From the NCBI GenBank assembly GCA_963722575.1, contig CAVRNR010000006.1, positions 124,001 through 188,000 of the forward strand: a stretch of DNA of 64,000 nt. The letters run 5' to 3'. Shown here in pieces: positions 43,046 through 51,959 of this stretch (position 1 is its first letter; the number at the start of each line of letters is the position of its first letter). Origin of the DNA: Fen-178 sp963722575 (GTDB taxonomy: Bacteria; Acidobacteriota; Terriglobia; Bryobacterales; Bryobacteraceae). Both the position numbers and the translations under genes were made by a program. Under the pieces are notes generated by a model, which made no database searches, was not told the DNA's origin, and was given only the letters and a program-made list of their open reading frames with translations.

Positions 43046-44269
43046 ATGCCCAACGTTCCGGATTCCGACGGACCGGCCGCTCTGGCGGTCGCGCTAGTCA
43101 TGCCGAACGCCACGCGGCGCCGGGCGCTGGTAGCGGCGCTGGCCGGAACCCAGTTCGTTCCCCTGGTTCACGAGTTCGGGTCCTATCCGTCGCGGGACGA
43201 GTTGCCCGCGATGGCACAACTGGGCTGCCAGGTGCTGATTGTGGATCTGGACGACGATGTCGAGCAGGGCATCCATGTAATCGAGAACATGGGCCGCTAC
43301 AAAGCCGCCATGACCGTGATGGCGGCCTCCAGCAGGAGCGATTCCGCCTTGATGCGCCGATCCATGCAAGCGGGCGCGCGCGATTTTTTGGTCGAGCCAT
43401 TCCTTCCGGAAACCGTGGGAGAGGCGTTTGCCCGTACTTACTCCCGCGGGACCGATCAGAAGAAAGCCCTGGGGAAGGCGCTGGTTTTTGTGCCATCGAA
43501 AGGCGGCGTAGGCGTCACTACCGTCGCTCTCAATTTTGCGCTCGAGCTGGTGAAGGAGTCCGGCGCCAAAGTCGTGGTGGTGGACATGGATTTTCAACTG
43601 GGTGAAATCGCTACTGGGCTCGGCATGACCTCGACTTTCTCGGTGATGGACGCGTTGGCGAACGCCGCCCGGCTCGACCGCGAGTTTCTAAAGACTCTGT
43701 TGATCCAACACGGCTCCGGACTGGCGGTGCTGGGATCTCCGGAAAAGTACGACTTTTTTCACTTGGCGGACGACAAAGGCGTCAGAAGGCTATTCCGGAT
43801 TCTGCGCGAGGAGTTCGACTACGTGGTGGTGGATTCCGGTACCTGTCACGGCGACACTCAGGAAACGCTGTTTGGAATGGCGGACACGCTGTATCTCGTC
43901 ACGGAAATGACCTTCGCGTCACTCCGCAACGCGCACCGGTTGATCTCGTTTCTTTCCGCCCGGGATGGGTGCCGCCATCTGGAAGTGATCGCCAACCGGT
44001 TCAACGCGCGCCACGGTAACATCGATGGCAATAGCGCCACGAACGCCTTGACGCGGCCGGTGGACTGGAAAATACCCAACGCCTACACCGCGGTCCGGAC
44101 CGCGCAGGACAGCGGTGTTCCGGTGGCCATGGAGGATTCGCCCTATACGCGCGCGGTGGCGCAGATGGCGAGGGCCGCCTGCGGCAAGCCCTTGGCCGGG
44201 GCAAAGAAGGCCAGCCAAGGGTTCAACCTCTTCGGCCTGCGGGGGCTGCCGGATGCGGCGGGAACTTAA
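43046..44269 (+). CDS. cpaE: Pilus assembly ATPase CpaE/TadZ
   Basis: From the ATG at 43046 the protein has 407 residues. Residues 10-130 are a receiver-like domain (VLIVDLDD, with later GARDFLVEPF replacing the usual Lys). It is followed by a ParA/MinD-like ATPase with a deviant Walker A, SKGGVGVTTVALNFA (151-165), and VVVVDMDFQLGEIATGLG. CpaE/TadZ marks the cell pole or site where the Tad machine assembles. An upstream frame extension to 42899 overlaps cpaA and has no family match, so I use the internal ATG. Its stop directly abuts the cpaF start. Confidence 0.92.
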   Translation: MPNVPDSDGPAALAVALVMPNATRRRALVAALAGTQFVPLVHEFGSYPSRDELPAMAQLGCQVLIVDLDDDVEQGIHVIENMGRYKAAMTVMAASSRSDSALMRRSMQAGARDFLVEPFLPETVGEAFARTYSRGTDQKKALGKALVFVPSKGGVGVTTVALNFALELVKESGAKVVVVDMDFQLGEIATGLGMTSTFSVMDALANAARLDREFLKTLLIQHGSGLAVLGSPEKYDFFHLADDKGVRRLFRILREEFDYVVVDSGTCHGDTQETLFGMADTLYLVTEMTFASLRNAHRLISFLSARDGCRHLEVIANRFNARHGNIDGNSATNALTRPVDWKIPNAYTAVRTAQDSGVPVAMEDSPYTRAVAQMARAACGKPLAGAKKASQGFNLFGLRGLPDAAGT

Positions 44270-45550
44270 ATGGAAGTCCTGGATTTCCAAAAACTGAAAA
44301 CCGATCTGCATGGCATGCTGCTATCCAGGATCGACCTCGAAAAGCTCTCATCGGTCGATGACGCCAGGGCGCGCCGCGCTGTCGGCTCGATGATCCAGGA
44401 GATTGTCGGCGCCCAGAGAATACCCCTGAATGGCTCGGAAAAAGACCGGGTTGAGAGCGAGCTTCTGGATGAAGTCTTTGGGTTGGGACCTTTGGAACCC
44501 TTGTTGAAAGATCCCACGGTATCGGACATTCTGGTCAACAACAGAAACGTCATCTATGTGGAACGTGGTGGAATCCTGGAGAGGACCAGCGCGAAATTCC
44601 GGGACGACCGGCACTTGATGCAGGTGATTGATCGCATCGTCTCCCGCGTAGGCCGCCGGGTGGATGAATCCTCGCCCATGGTGGATGCCAGGCTTCCGGA
44701 CGGCTCGCGCGTGAACGCCATCATCCCGTCGCTGGCCCTGGACGGCCCCTGCATGTCCATCCGGCGCTTCGGCAGCGGGCCCGTGGCGGCGGAGGCTCTG
44801 GTGAAACTCAAGAGCATTTCCGCCGAGATGATGCAGATTCTGGCCGCCGCGGTAAAAGCCAAAATCAGCATCCTGATCTCGGGCGGCACCGGAGCGGGCA
44901 AGACTACATTTATGAACATCCTCTCGAGCTTCATTCCGGAGACCGAGCGGATCGTCACCATCGAAGACGCCGCCGAGTTGCAGCTCAAGCACGAGGATGT
45001 CGTGCGGCTCGAGACCAGGCCTCCCAACGTGGAGGGATTGGGAGCGGTGCGCCAGAGACAGCTTCTCATTAACAGTCTTCGCATGCGGCCGGACCGGATC
45101 ATCATCGGCGAAGTTCGCGGCGACGAAGCGTTCGACATGCTGCAGGCCATGAATACCGGGCACGAGGGTTCGATGACCACCATCCATGCGAACACCTCCC
45201 GCGACGCTCTTTCCAGGCTGGAGTCCATGGTGGCCATGGCGAGCGTCAATATGCCGGAGAGATCCGTCCGCCAGCAGATTGCGTCCGCGATTTCGGTGAT
45301 CGTGCAGGTGTCGCGCATGAGCGACGGCACCCGGAAAGTGGTCAATATTTCCGAGATCACCGGCCTCGAAGAAAACATCGTCAGCATGCACGACATTTTC
45401 AACTTCGTCCGGAAAGGCATCGGCCCGGATGGAAGAGTCGTGGGTTCGTTTCAGCCCACCGGGATTCGTCCCAAGTTTCTCGACCGGTTGCGTGTGGCCG
45501 GCATCCTGCTGCCGGCCGAGCTCTTTGAGCGCTCCGTGGAGGTCGAATGA
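44270..45550 (+). CDS. cpaF: Pilus motor ATPase CpaF/TadA
   Basis: The 426-residue secretion-type AAA ATPase drives Flp pilus extension and possibly retraction from the cytoplasmic face. The N-terminal domain includes VFGLGPLEPLLKDPTVSDILVN. The nucleotide site has Walker A GGTGAGKTT (205-213), the Asp box IVTIEDAAELQL, Walker B region DRIIIGEVRGDEAFDML, and the His box GHEGSMTTIHANTSRDAL. All catalytic elements are present and the length is normal. It starts one base after the cpaE stop and is followed 34 bp later by tadB. Confidence 0.95.
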   Translation: MEVLDFQKLKTDLHGMLLSRIDLEKLSSVDDARARRAVGSMIQEIVGAQRIPLNGSEKDRVESELLDEVFGLGPLEPLLKDPTVSDILVNNRNVIYVERGGILERTSAKFRDDRHLMQVIDRIVSRVGRRVDESSPMVDARLPDGSRVNAIIPSLALDGPCMSIRRFGSGPVAAEALVKLKSISAEMMQILAAAVKAKISILISGGTGAGKTTFMNILSSFIPETERIVTIEDAAELQLKHEDVVRLETRPPNVEGLGAVRQRQLLINSLRMRPDRIIIGEVRGDEAFDMLQAMNTGHEGSMTTIHANTSRDALSRLESMVAMASVNMPERSVRQQIASAISVIVQVSRMSDGTRKVVNISEITGLEENIVSMHDIFNFVRKGIGPDGRVVGSFQPTGIRPKFLDRLRVAGILLPAELFERSVEVE

Positions 45551-45584
45551 GCATGCCGCACGGAACCAAAGGAAGGGTCGCCAT

Positions 45585-46553
45585 ATGTTGCTGATGGTCC
45601 TCGCGATCTGTGTAGGGAGTTTCGCGGTCGCGATACTGGCCGCCACGCTGATTGGAAAAGGCGCGTCCAAGCAGGTAACTACCAGGCTCGCCGCATTGGA
45701 TAACGAGTTTGCGCCGGCGGATGGTGAAGAAAAGACTACCGATATTCGGAAAGCTCACCGGCGTTTGAGTGCGATTCCGTGGCTCAACCACTGGTTGACC
45801 GAACTGAACCTGGCGTCGGTGTCCAGCCTGTACCTGTATCAAGCCGGTGTGACCCTGACGCTGGGAACCCTGGTTCTGACATCCATCGCCGGCTTCTGCT
45901 TCCTGGGATACGTGCTCTATCTGCGATTGGGAGCCGGGCTCCCGGCGCTGCTTCTCTCGGCCGGCTTTCTTCCGCTGCCCTTTCTGTATGTCCGGCATCG
46001 CCGTGCCAAGCGTCTAACCAAGTTGGAACAGCAATTGCCCGAGGCGCTCGGCATGATGATCAGCGCTCTCCGTGTGGGCCACAGCCTGATCGCCAGTCTG
46101 GGAGCCGTCGCCCAGGACTGTCGTGAGCCGATTAGCGGAGAAATCCGCAAGTGTTTCGAGGAACAGAACTACGGTGTCGACTTGCGCACCGCGCTCGTGA
46201 ATCTCACCCAGAGGGCGCCTATACAAGACTTTCGTATCTTTGTCGCCGCCGTGCTGATTCAGAAGGAAAGTGGCGGAAATCTGGCCGAAGTGTTGGAGAA
46301 CGTGGCTGAGACCACGCGCGAGAGGTTCCGGTTGAAGAAGCAGGTGAGCGTTCACACCGCACAAGGGAGGATGACCGGCTGGATACTCTCACTGCTTCCC
46401 GCGGGGCTCGGGTTTGCCATGTATCTCGTGAATCCCGACGGAATGAGTATCTTGTGGAAGAGCTCCGTAGGCTTGAAGCTGCTGTACACAGCCATAGGCA
46501 TGGACATTGCCGGCGCCCTCATTATTCGAAAGATTGTTCGTATCCGCGTTTGA
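45585..46553 (+). CDS. tadB: Tad inner-membrane platform protein TadB
   Basis: From the ATG at 45585 (AAGGAAGG upstream) the protein has 322 residues. An N-terminal helix (LLMVLAICVGSFAVAILAATLI) and a helix pair near 95-145 are followed by the type II secretion F domain (QQLPEALGMMISALRVGHSLIASL, then FVAAVLIQKESGGNLAEVLENVAETTRERFR). Two more helices end it. With TadC it forms the membrane platform that couples CpaF to pilin polymerisation. Gene order cpaF-tadB-tadC is the standard one. Confidence 0.93.
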   Translation: MLLMVLAICVGSFAVAILAATLIGKGASKQVTTRLAALDNEFAPADGEEKTTDIRKAHRRLSAIPWLNHWLTELNLASVSSLYLYQAGVTLTLGTLVLTSIAGFCFLGYVLYLRLGAGLPALLLSAGFLPLPFLYVRHRRAKRLTKLEQQLPEALGMMISALRVGHSLIASLGAVAQDCREPISGEIRKCFEEQNYGVDLRTALVNLTQRAPIQDFRIFVAAVLIQKESGGNLAEVLENVAETTRERFRLKKQVSVHTAQGRMTGWILSLLPAGLGFAMYLVNPDGMSILWKSSVGLKLLYTAIGMDIAGALIIRKIVRIRV

Positions 46554-46563
46554 AAGGCACATT

Positions 46564-47472
46564 ATGCAGCTTGCCATATTCGCGTTCCTGGCGGCCTTTC
46601 TGTTGATGGCGAGTGTCGGTTTCTTACTCTTCTACCGGCAAACGACGCTGCGAAGACTCTCGCAAGTGGTGTCCAGGGCGGACGACACCAGTGTATTGCG
46701 CAGCTTGGCGCCGGCCCCCGGCTCCAGGCTCGAAAAACTGGTTAAGCCATTCCAGGAAATAGTGCCGAGAAATTCGGCCGATGTCTCGACCGTTCAGAAA
46801 CGGCTCGCGAGGGCGGGTTATCGCGAGCCATCCTACATCAACATTTTCTACAGCTCGAAGGTGCTCGTTCCAATGGCGTTATGCGTGGTTGCCACGGTTA
46901 CGCAACTGTACGCGTACTCTCCACTCTTCATGTATGCACTGGCGGCGGGCCTCGGGTACCTGGCGCCCGATTTCTGGCTAAATAATCGCATTTCCGCCCG
47001 GAAGATGAAGCTCAGTCTGGGTCTTCCGGAAGCACTGGACCTTTTGGTGATCTGCGTGGAGGCGGGCCTGAGCGTCGACAAGGCGACCATGCGCACGGCG
47101 GAGGAGTTGCGGATCAGCCAGCCGGCCATCGCCGATGAAATGAACCTCGTATATCTGGAACAGCGAGCCGGGCGCCCACGGGCCGAAGCGTGGAAAAATT
47201 TTGGAGAGCGCACCGATGTCGATACGATTCGTTCGCTGGCATCGATATTGATCCAAGCGGATAAGTTCGGCACGAGTGTCGGAAAGACTTTAAGAACTCA
47301 CGCGGAAGCGTTGCGTACGCGACGGCGGCAGGATGCGGAGGAGAAGGCGGCGAAGACCACCGTGAAGCTCACCTTTCCGCTGGTGTTGTTTATATTTCCC
47401 TCGTTGTTCGTCGTGACGCTTGGCCCCTCCATGATCGTTATGTTGGAGGGATTTGAGAAGTATTTGAGTTGA
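46564..47472 (+). CDS. tadC: Tad inner-membrane platform protein TadC
   Basis: The ATG at 46564 gives 302 residues. The layout is a hydrophobic N-terminus, a helix pair (about 100-145) and a type II secretion F domain (LGLPEALDLLVICVEAGLSVDKAT, then LASILIQADKFGTSVGKTLRTHAEALRTRRR). The last helix (LTFPLVLFIFPSLFVVTLGPSMI) is followed by a short tail. It is paired with TadB. It starts 10 bp after the tadB stop, so translation is probably coupled. Confidence 0.93.
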   Translation: MQLAIFAFLAAFLLMASVGFLLFYRQTTLRRLSQVVSRADDTSVLRSLAPAPGSRLEKLVKPFQEIVPRNSADVSTVQKRLARAGYREPSYINIFYSSKVLVPMALCVVATVTQLYAYSPLFMYALAAGLGYLAPDFWLNNRISARKMKLSLGLPEALDLLVICVEAGLSVDKATMRTAEELRISQPAIADEMNLVYLEQRAGRPRAEAWKNFGERTDVDTIRSLASILIQADKFGTSVGKTLRTHAEALRTRRRQDAEEKAAKTTVKLTFPLVLFIFPSLFVVTLGPSMIVMLEGFEKYLS

Positions 47473-47516
47473 TGCGGCGCGGAGCCGTTTGAACTCGAAA
47501 GAAAGGAGAGAAGATC

Positions 47517-47612
47517 ATGGATACGACCACCGTAATCCGCCTCGTGGCGGGCCTTCTGTTTGTCATCGGCTTGGTGTTCTTTGTTCAACGCCGCCGCAAA
47601 GCGGTAAAGTAG
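47517..47612 (+). CDS. 31-residue single-pass membrane peptide in the tad operon
   Basis: The codons after ATG 47517 read MDTTTVIRLVAGLLFVIGLV and then FFVQRRRKAVK before TAG. A strong AAAGGAG lies 7 bases upstream, the best ribosome site in this operon. The product is one hydrophobic helix of about 18 residues with a basic cytoplasmic end. It lies 44 bp after tadC on the same strand. No family is known to me. It could be a small accessory factor of the pilus platform. Confidence 0.65.
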   Translation: MDTTTVIRLVAGLLFVIGLVFFVQRRRKAVK

Positions 47613-47681
47613 CCGCTGTGGCCGCCGCGCTTTTCGGCGGCGGGTGCAACTCGCAGGGGCGCGACAACTGTAAAGGAGTGT

Positions 47682-48149
47682 ATGCTGGATCGACGCCGGG
47701 TCGGCGGGGAGACAGAGTTTTCGGGTGCGACAACTATGAGACGAACCTTGTGTGTGTTCAATCGGACTCGCGAATCGTTCTTGGGGCTTCGCGTCGCTCC
47801 CGCCGATACCTGGCAGTTGGGACTGAGGGCGCTTTCGGAGAAGCGGGGAGTGACACCTGAGGATGGTGTCTGGCTGGTTCCCTGCCGTGGCGTCCGTACG
47901 ATCGGGGTGCTGTGTGCCATCGACTTGATCTACCTGGATTCGGCGAACCGCGTGCTTCATCTCGTCGAGCAGCTTGGGCCGTTCCGTGTCCCGCCCATCA
48001 AGATTAAGTGCGCCAGCATTCTGGCACTGCGTTCGCGGGCCATTTACTTCTCCTATACACAGATCGGCGATGAATTGCTCATTTGCACTCCGGAGCAAGT
48101 GAAGGAGTGCGTGGAGGGGACTGACACACGGCCCGCTTTCCGGGCCTAG
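47682..48149 (+). CDS. DUF192-like protein of the tad operon
   Basis: The 155 residues contain a DUF192-type fold: VFNRTRESFLGLRVAPADT at the start, GVWLVPCRGVRTIGVLCAIDLIYLDSANRVLHLVEQ in the middle and SILALRSRAI later. They match the family pattern GMWF..C..IHTfgM.fpIDvvFlD..g.V. AAAGGAG four bases before ATG 47682 supports this start, although similarity begins only at the internal ATG 47736. Proteins of this type recur in acidobacterial and other tad clusters, with unknown function. It has no signal peptide. The gene ends 5 bp before the PilZ-TadE gene. Confidence 0.7.
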   Translation: MLDRRRVGGETEFSGATTMRRTLCVFNRTRESFLGLRVAPADTWQLGLRALSEKRGVTPEDGVWLVPCRGVRTIGVLCAIDLIYLDSANRVLHLVEQLGPFRVPPIKIKCASILALRSRAIYFSYTQIGDELLICTPEQVKECVEGTDTRPAFRA

Positions 48150-48154
48150 CAACA

Positions 48155-49051
48155 GTGAGTGAGACGATGTTTCAGCATGCGATAGGCAAGATGAAAGGAT
48201 GGCTGGCCCAGGAGGAGGAGGAACCCAGGCGCGGGCCGAGGAGTACTCATCCGGAGATTTTTGTGTATTACTGGGATGGCTCCGCACCGGAAGGACGCCG
48301 TGTCCACGATATCAGCCAGAGCGGCGCCTACATTTGTACGCCGGAACGTTGGTACCGCGGTACGATCATTCGGCTCATTCTTCAAAGAGGACCGAAGCCT
48401 GTAAGAGAGGATGGCGCGACGGCTCCCAACGCTTCCATTTGTATACCCGCGCGAGTGGTCAGGCACGGATCCGACGGCGTAGCCGTGGAGTTTATGTTTG
48501 GCAACCGCCAGGAGGAGGAGAGTCTCCGGACGTTTCTGGCCGCCATTCCGGTTGCACCGGGAGGTAGTGTGCCCGGCAACGGGGCGTCGCGCCGGAAAGG
48601 ACAGGCCCTGGTCGAATTCTCCTTGCTGGTTCCACTGGTGTTTCTTCTGGCCGTGAACGCCGTGAACTTCGGCGGCTTTCTGTTTGCGTGGATTACGGTC
48701 GCCAATGCGGCCCGCGCCGGAGCGGAGTATATGAGCATGTCGAGCGCCTCGCCGGGAGCGCCGGCCGCAGCGACCCCGGCTCAAATCACCACGCTGGTGA
48801 CGAATGATATCTCCTCGCTAATGAACCGGGCCAGCCTTGCGGTTGCGATATACACCAATAAGACGCCGGCGGCCAATGGCTGCACTACCCTGTTCGACCC
48901 CGAGGCGCCGGCGTATACTCTGGCCACGGTGGATGTGACATATACGTATAAGCCTTACATTCCACTGTTCTCGTTTCCAAAACTCGGCATCAGCGCGACT
49001 CTGCCATCCAGCACAATTCACCGGAAGGCCGTCGTGAGGATGCTCCAGTGA
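48155..49051 (+). CDS. PilZ-TadE fusion protein
   Basis: This 298-residue protein joins two domains. Residues 24-132 look like a PilZ c-di-GMP-binding domain, with R25-x3-R29 (RRGPR), D52-x-S-x-x-G57 (DISQSGAYI) and ARVVRHGSDGVAVEF. Residues 147-298 form a TadE-type pseudopilin: RRKG-QALVEFSLLVPLVFLL has the peptidase site after G149 with Glu at mature position +5, followed by a periplasmic domain. If CpaA cuts there, the whole PilZ domain would act as an unusually long leader on the cytoplasmic side. The stop overlaps the next start (GTGA). I know of no standard Tad component with this architecture. Confidence 0.82.
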   Translation: MSETMFQHAIGKMKGWLAQEEEEPRRGPRSTHPEIFVYYWDGSAPEGRRVHDISQSGAYICTPERWYRGTIIRLILQRGPKPVREDGATAPNASICIPARVVRHGSDGVAVEFMFGNRQEEESLRTFLAAIPVAPGGSVPGNGASRRKGQALVEFSLLVPLVFLLAVNAVNFGGFLFAWITVANAARAGAEYMSMSSASPGAPAAATPAQITTLVTNDISSLMNRASLAVAIYTNKTPAANGCTTLFDPEAPAYTLATVDVTYTYKPYIPLFSFPKLGISATLPSSTIHRKAVVRMLQ

Positions 49052-49503
49052 CTGCGGGCGCCGGAACAAGCGGGCGGGCCGGGCGAGCCGGTCAAAGCCT
49101 GGTTGAGTTTAGCGTGGTGGCGGTTTTGACGGCCATTGTGCTTCTGTTCGTCGTCGAGATAGGCCGGATGCTGCTGGTGTATACCACGGTTGCCAACGCG
49201 GCGCGCGCGGGCGTGCGTTACGCGATTGTGCACGGCAGCACGCGTTCCGCCGGGGCGACAGTCGATAGCGCCAGCGGGCCGGGCAACAACCCCTCCCAGG
49301 TTGTGACGGTGGTGAAAAACTTCGCGAGCGGCGGGCTGTTAACCACCAGCCTTCTGGTCGTCACTGTAACCTATCCGGGCGGTTCCAATGCGCCCGGGCA
49401 GTACGTAAGTGTCAGTGCCGTGTATCCGTACGATCCATTGATCACGTACTTTTCCAAGACGTTGCGGCTCGGCAGCACCACAGAGGGGATCATCGTATTT
49501 TGA
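49048..49503 (+). CDS. tadE: TadE-like pseudopilin
   Basis: The 151-residue protein starts with GTG inside the previous stop. A short basic leader ends in RAG and is followed by QSLVEFSVVAVLTAIVLLFVVEIGRMLLVYTTVANAARAG, the TadE hydrophobic helix with Glu at +5. The remainder is a small periplasmic or surface domain. It is a minor pilin-like component that should be processed by CpaA. Its stop overlaps the tadG-like start (TTGA). Confidence 0.88.
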   Translation: MTAGAGTSGRAGRAGQSLVEFSVVAVLTAIVLLFVVEIGRMLLVYTTVANAARAGVRYAIVHGSTRSAGATVDSASGPGNNPSQVVTVVKNFASGGLLTTSLLVVTVTYPGGSNAPGQYVSVSAVYPYDPLITYFSKTLRLGSTTEGIIVF

Positions 49504-50816
49504 AACGTCTAGCGCACACTTTCGGCCGCGAGGACGGGCAGGCGGTGATTCTGGTGGTGGTGGCCATGAGCATCCTGCTGATTGGCGCGCTGGGGTTGGC
49601 GATCGATGGCGGGCAGATGTACGCCCATCGTCAAATGGCGCAGGCTGCCGCGGATGCCGCCGCCCAGGCCGGTATCATGAGCATTTTCGATGGAACCAAT
49701 GCGACATCGGCGCATCCGTTCGGGACCGGAACTCCGCCCATAGCCTCGTCCGTCTGCACGACGGCGGACGCTCGAACGCCCTGCGTCTATGCGCGAAACA
49801 ATGGGTTCGGCGGGACATCCGCGGACACGGTGACGTTGAGTTTCCCGACCACCGTTTCCGGTGTCACTCTTTCGTCCGCTACCGTCCCGGCGTTGGCCGT
49901 CACTGTGCAAAGAACCCTGCAAACGGGCCTGATCCGATTTATCGGGGCGGCCGCCACGGTTACCATCACGGCCAAGGGCACGGCCGCACTGGTGGGCACG
50001 GTTTCGCCCGACTGCGTCTACGCGCTCGATCCTTCCGCGCAGAACGCATTTCAGGCAACCAATGGCGCCACGGTGGCGTTGAACGGCTGCGGGATCGCGG
50101 TAAACTCCACCAATAGCGATGCCTTGACCGTAAATGGTGGATCGAGCGTCACCGCATCGGCGATTTCGGTAGCGGGTGGAGACGTGATCAGCAATGGCGG
50201 AAGCACCACGCCCGCTCCTACAACCGGGGCGGCGCCGGTCACCGATCCGTTGGCCTCATTGCCGTCGCCGGCGGTGGGCGCCTGCAACCATACCAACTAT
50301 AGTCCCGGTTGGGGAACCTGGGCGCTCACCCCAGGAGTCTATTGCGGCGGAATCAACATCTCCAACGGCGCCACGGCTACATTCGCTGCGGGTACCTACA
50401 TCATTAATGGGGGCGCGCTTTCACTTGTTGGCGGAACCACCGACACCGGCAGCGGTGTGATGTTCTATCTGACGGGGACGAACGCGACCTATGGTTCCGT
50501 GAACATCTCTAACGGCGCCAACGTCACGTTTTCGGGGCCAACGTCCGGTCCGTACACGGGGATCGTGTTTTATCAGGACAGAACGATTACGTCGTCCGTG
50601 AACGCCACGTTCTCCGGCGGCGTCTCCATGAAAGTAACGGGCACCCTGTACTTTCCGACAACATCGGTATTGTTCTCGAATGGGTCGAGCGTTACCAATG
50701 TGTACACGGCAATCGTTGCCAAGCAGGTTTCGTTTACGGGTGGAACAAGCCTCCAGTACGATTCCACCGGAATGAAGACCGGTCTTTTCTCGAAATCTGT
50801 GGCGCTGGTGCAGTAG
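49500..50816 (+). CDS. tadG: TadG-like protein with beta-helix-like repeats
   Basis: The 438-residue protein begins with TTG in the previous stop. Its N-terminus (GREDGQAVILVVVAMSILLIGALGLAIDGG) is the TadG-like anchor, followed by ADAAAQAGIMSI. From about residue 160 the sequence is rich in Asn, Gly, Ser and Thr with recurring NGG/NGAT turns (NGATVALNGCGI, VNGGSSVTASAI, NISNGATATFAAG, NISNGANVTFSGP), which suggests a parallel beta-helix. This could be an adhesive surface domain. It lacks the Glu +5 of processed pilins. It is the last gene of the operon and is followed by a convergent tRNA gene. Confidence 0.82.
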   Translation: MKRLAHTFGREDGQAVILVVVAMSILLIGALGLAIDGGQMYAHRQMAQAAADAAAQAGIMSIFDGTNATSAHPFGTGTPPIASSVCTTADARTPCVYARNNGFGGTSADTVTLSFPTTVSGVTLSSATVPALAVTVQRTLQTGLIRFIGAAATVTITAKGTAALVGTVSPDCVYALDPSAQNAFQATNGATVALNGCGIAVNSTNSDALTVNGGSSVTASAISVAGGDVISNGGSTTPAPTTGAAPVTDPLASLPSPAVGACNHTNYSPGWGTWALTPGVYCGGINISNGATATFAAGTYIINGGALSLVGGTTDTGSGVMFYLTGTNATYGSVNISNGANVTFSGPTSGPYTGIVFYQDRTITSSVNATFSGGVSMKVTGTLYFPTTSVLFSNGSSVTNVYTAIVAKQVSFTGGTSLQYDSTGMKTGLFSKSVALVQ

Positions 50817-50820
50817 CTGA

Positions 50821-50897
50821 TGGTGGGCCCGCGGCGACTCGAACGCCGGACCTCTACCGTGTCAAGGTAGCGCTCTAACCAACTGAGCTACGGGCCC
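50821..50897 (-). tRNA. tRNA-Val (anticodon GAC)
   Basis: Read on the minus strand the sequence folds as a full cloverleaf: acceptor GGGCCCG/CGGGCCC, D arm GCTC...GAGC, anticodon stem CTACC/GGTAG with loop TTGACAC (anticodon GAC), and T arm CGGCG-TTCGAGT-CGCCG. Discriminator A and an encoded CCA follow. All four stems pair without mismatch. Confidence 0.96.
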
Positions 50898-50945
50898 TTC
50901 GGTGAGGCGTGAATTCAAAAGTATAACATGCGCGCGCCGCGCCCT

Positions 50946-51899
50946 TCACGGCTCCATGAGCGACAGAATGGTCAGCGGCGCATTTCCTTCCAGGCGGTTG
51001 TTCACAAACAGGAACAGATACTGTTGGTTCTCGCGCGCCCGTTTGATCAGCACGCGCATGGAATCGCGCGCTTCCGGATTCGGGTCCTTCACCTCGTTGT
51101 AGGGGGCGAACTTCGCCACCGCGTCCTCGTACGGCCGGCCGCGGCGCAGCAGGGCGCGGCACACCAGGAAATCCGCCGTCGCGGAATCGGGAATCGCCAG
51201 TTGGCGCCGCAATTCCGGCATCCTCGACCACGCGTTGTACACGTGCGCCACGCGGTGGGCGCGCAGGCAGGCGAAGTAATCCGGGGCCAGGAATTCGGGA
51301 TTGCGGATCTCGATGGCGTAGCGGAACTCCGGCGGCAGGCTCGCCAGGAACGGGTCCAGCCGGTCGAGAAATCCGCTCAGGTCCCCGAAGCTCCGGCGGC
51401 CGAACGCGCCGAATTCGAAGATCAGCAGTCCGGTCTTGGCCCGGTGCGGCCGCAGCGGCCGCAGGAACATCTGCTGAAGCACCCCGGCGTCGAGGAATGC
51501 CTCGTTCGGCTTGCCCGCTTGCGCCCCGTAGCGCGCATGCCGCGGGAACACCTTGCAGGTGATCTGTTCCGGCACTTTGAACGCGAAGCGGAAGCTCTCC
51601 GGCGCCTGCCCGAACAGCTTGCGCCAGAAATCTTCCGTGGGGAACTGGTAGAACGCGAAATCGCCGCACACCGTGGGGAAGGTCTCGGCGTATTCCCTCA
51701 GGCACTCGGTTTCGAAGAGCCGCTTGGAAAAACGCCCGCGCGAAAGGTAGCGCTCGCGGGTGTAAACCTGCCCCAGCCAGCCCTCGTATTTCCAGGAACT
51801 GCCGCCAATGTAGATGTTCTGGGATGCCGCCGACCGCAACTTCGCCGCCAGTCCCTCGCGGTCGAACCCGCCCGGCTCTTCGAACAGCGCTCCTGCCAT
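50946..51899 (-). CDS. DUF72 family protein (YecE-like)
   Basis: The 317-residue cytoplasmic protein has the DUF72 TIM-barrel pattern: YIGGSSWKYEGWLGQVYT near residue 30, TFPTVCGDFAFYQFP, FRFAFKVPEQITCKVF, LLIFEFGAF, YAIEIRNPEFL and a late AYVYNAW-type segment (VAHVYNAWSRM). The biochemical function of DUF72 proteins is not settled. The length is normal and no domain is missing. It diverges from the DinB gene by 60 bp. Confidence 0.9.
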   Translation of the reverse strand: MAGALFEEPGGFDREGLAAKLRSAASQNIYIGGSSWKYEGWLGQVYTRERYLSRGRFSKRLFETECLREYAETFPTVCGDFAFYQFPTEDFWRKLFGQAPESFRFAFKVPEQITCKVFPRHARYGAQAGKPNEAFLDAGVLQQMFLRPLRPHRAKTGLLIFEFGAFGRRSFGDLSGFLDRLDPFLASLPPEFRYAIEIRNPEFLAPDYFACLRAHRVAHVYNAWSRMPELRRQLAIPDSATADFLVCRALLRRGRPYEDAVAKFAPYNEVKDPNPEARDSMRVLIKRARENQQYLFLFVNNRLEGNAPLTILSLMEP

Positions 51900-51959
51900 G
51901 TCCGTGCGATTTCATTGTAGCGCCGGCGGCGTCTCCACCCATGCCCTGCGCGGATTACC

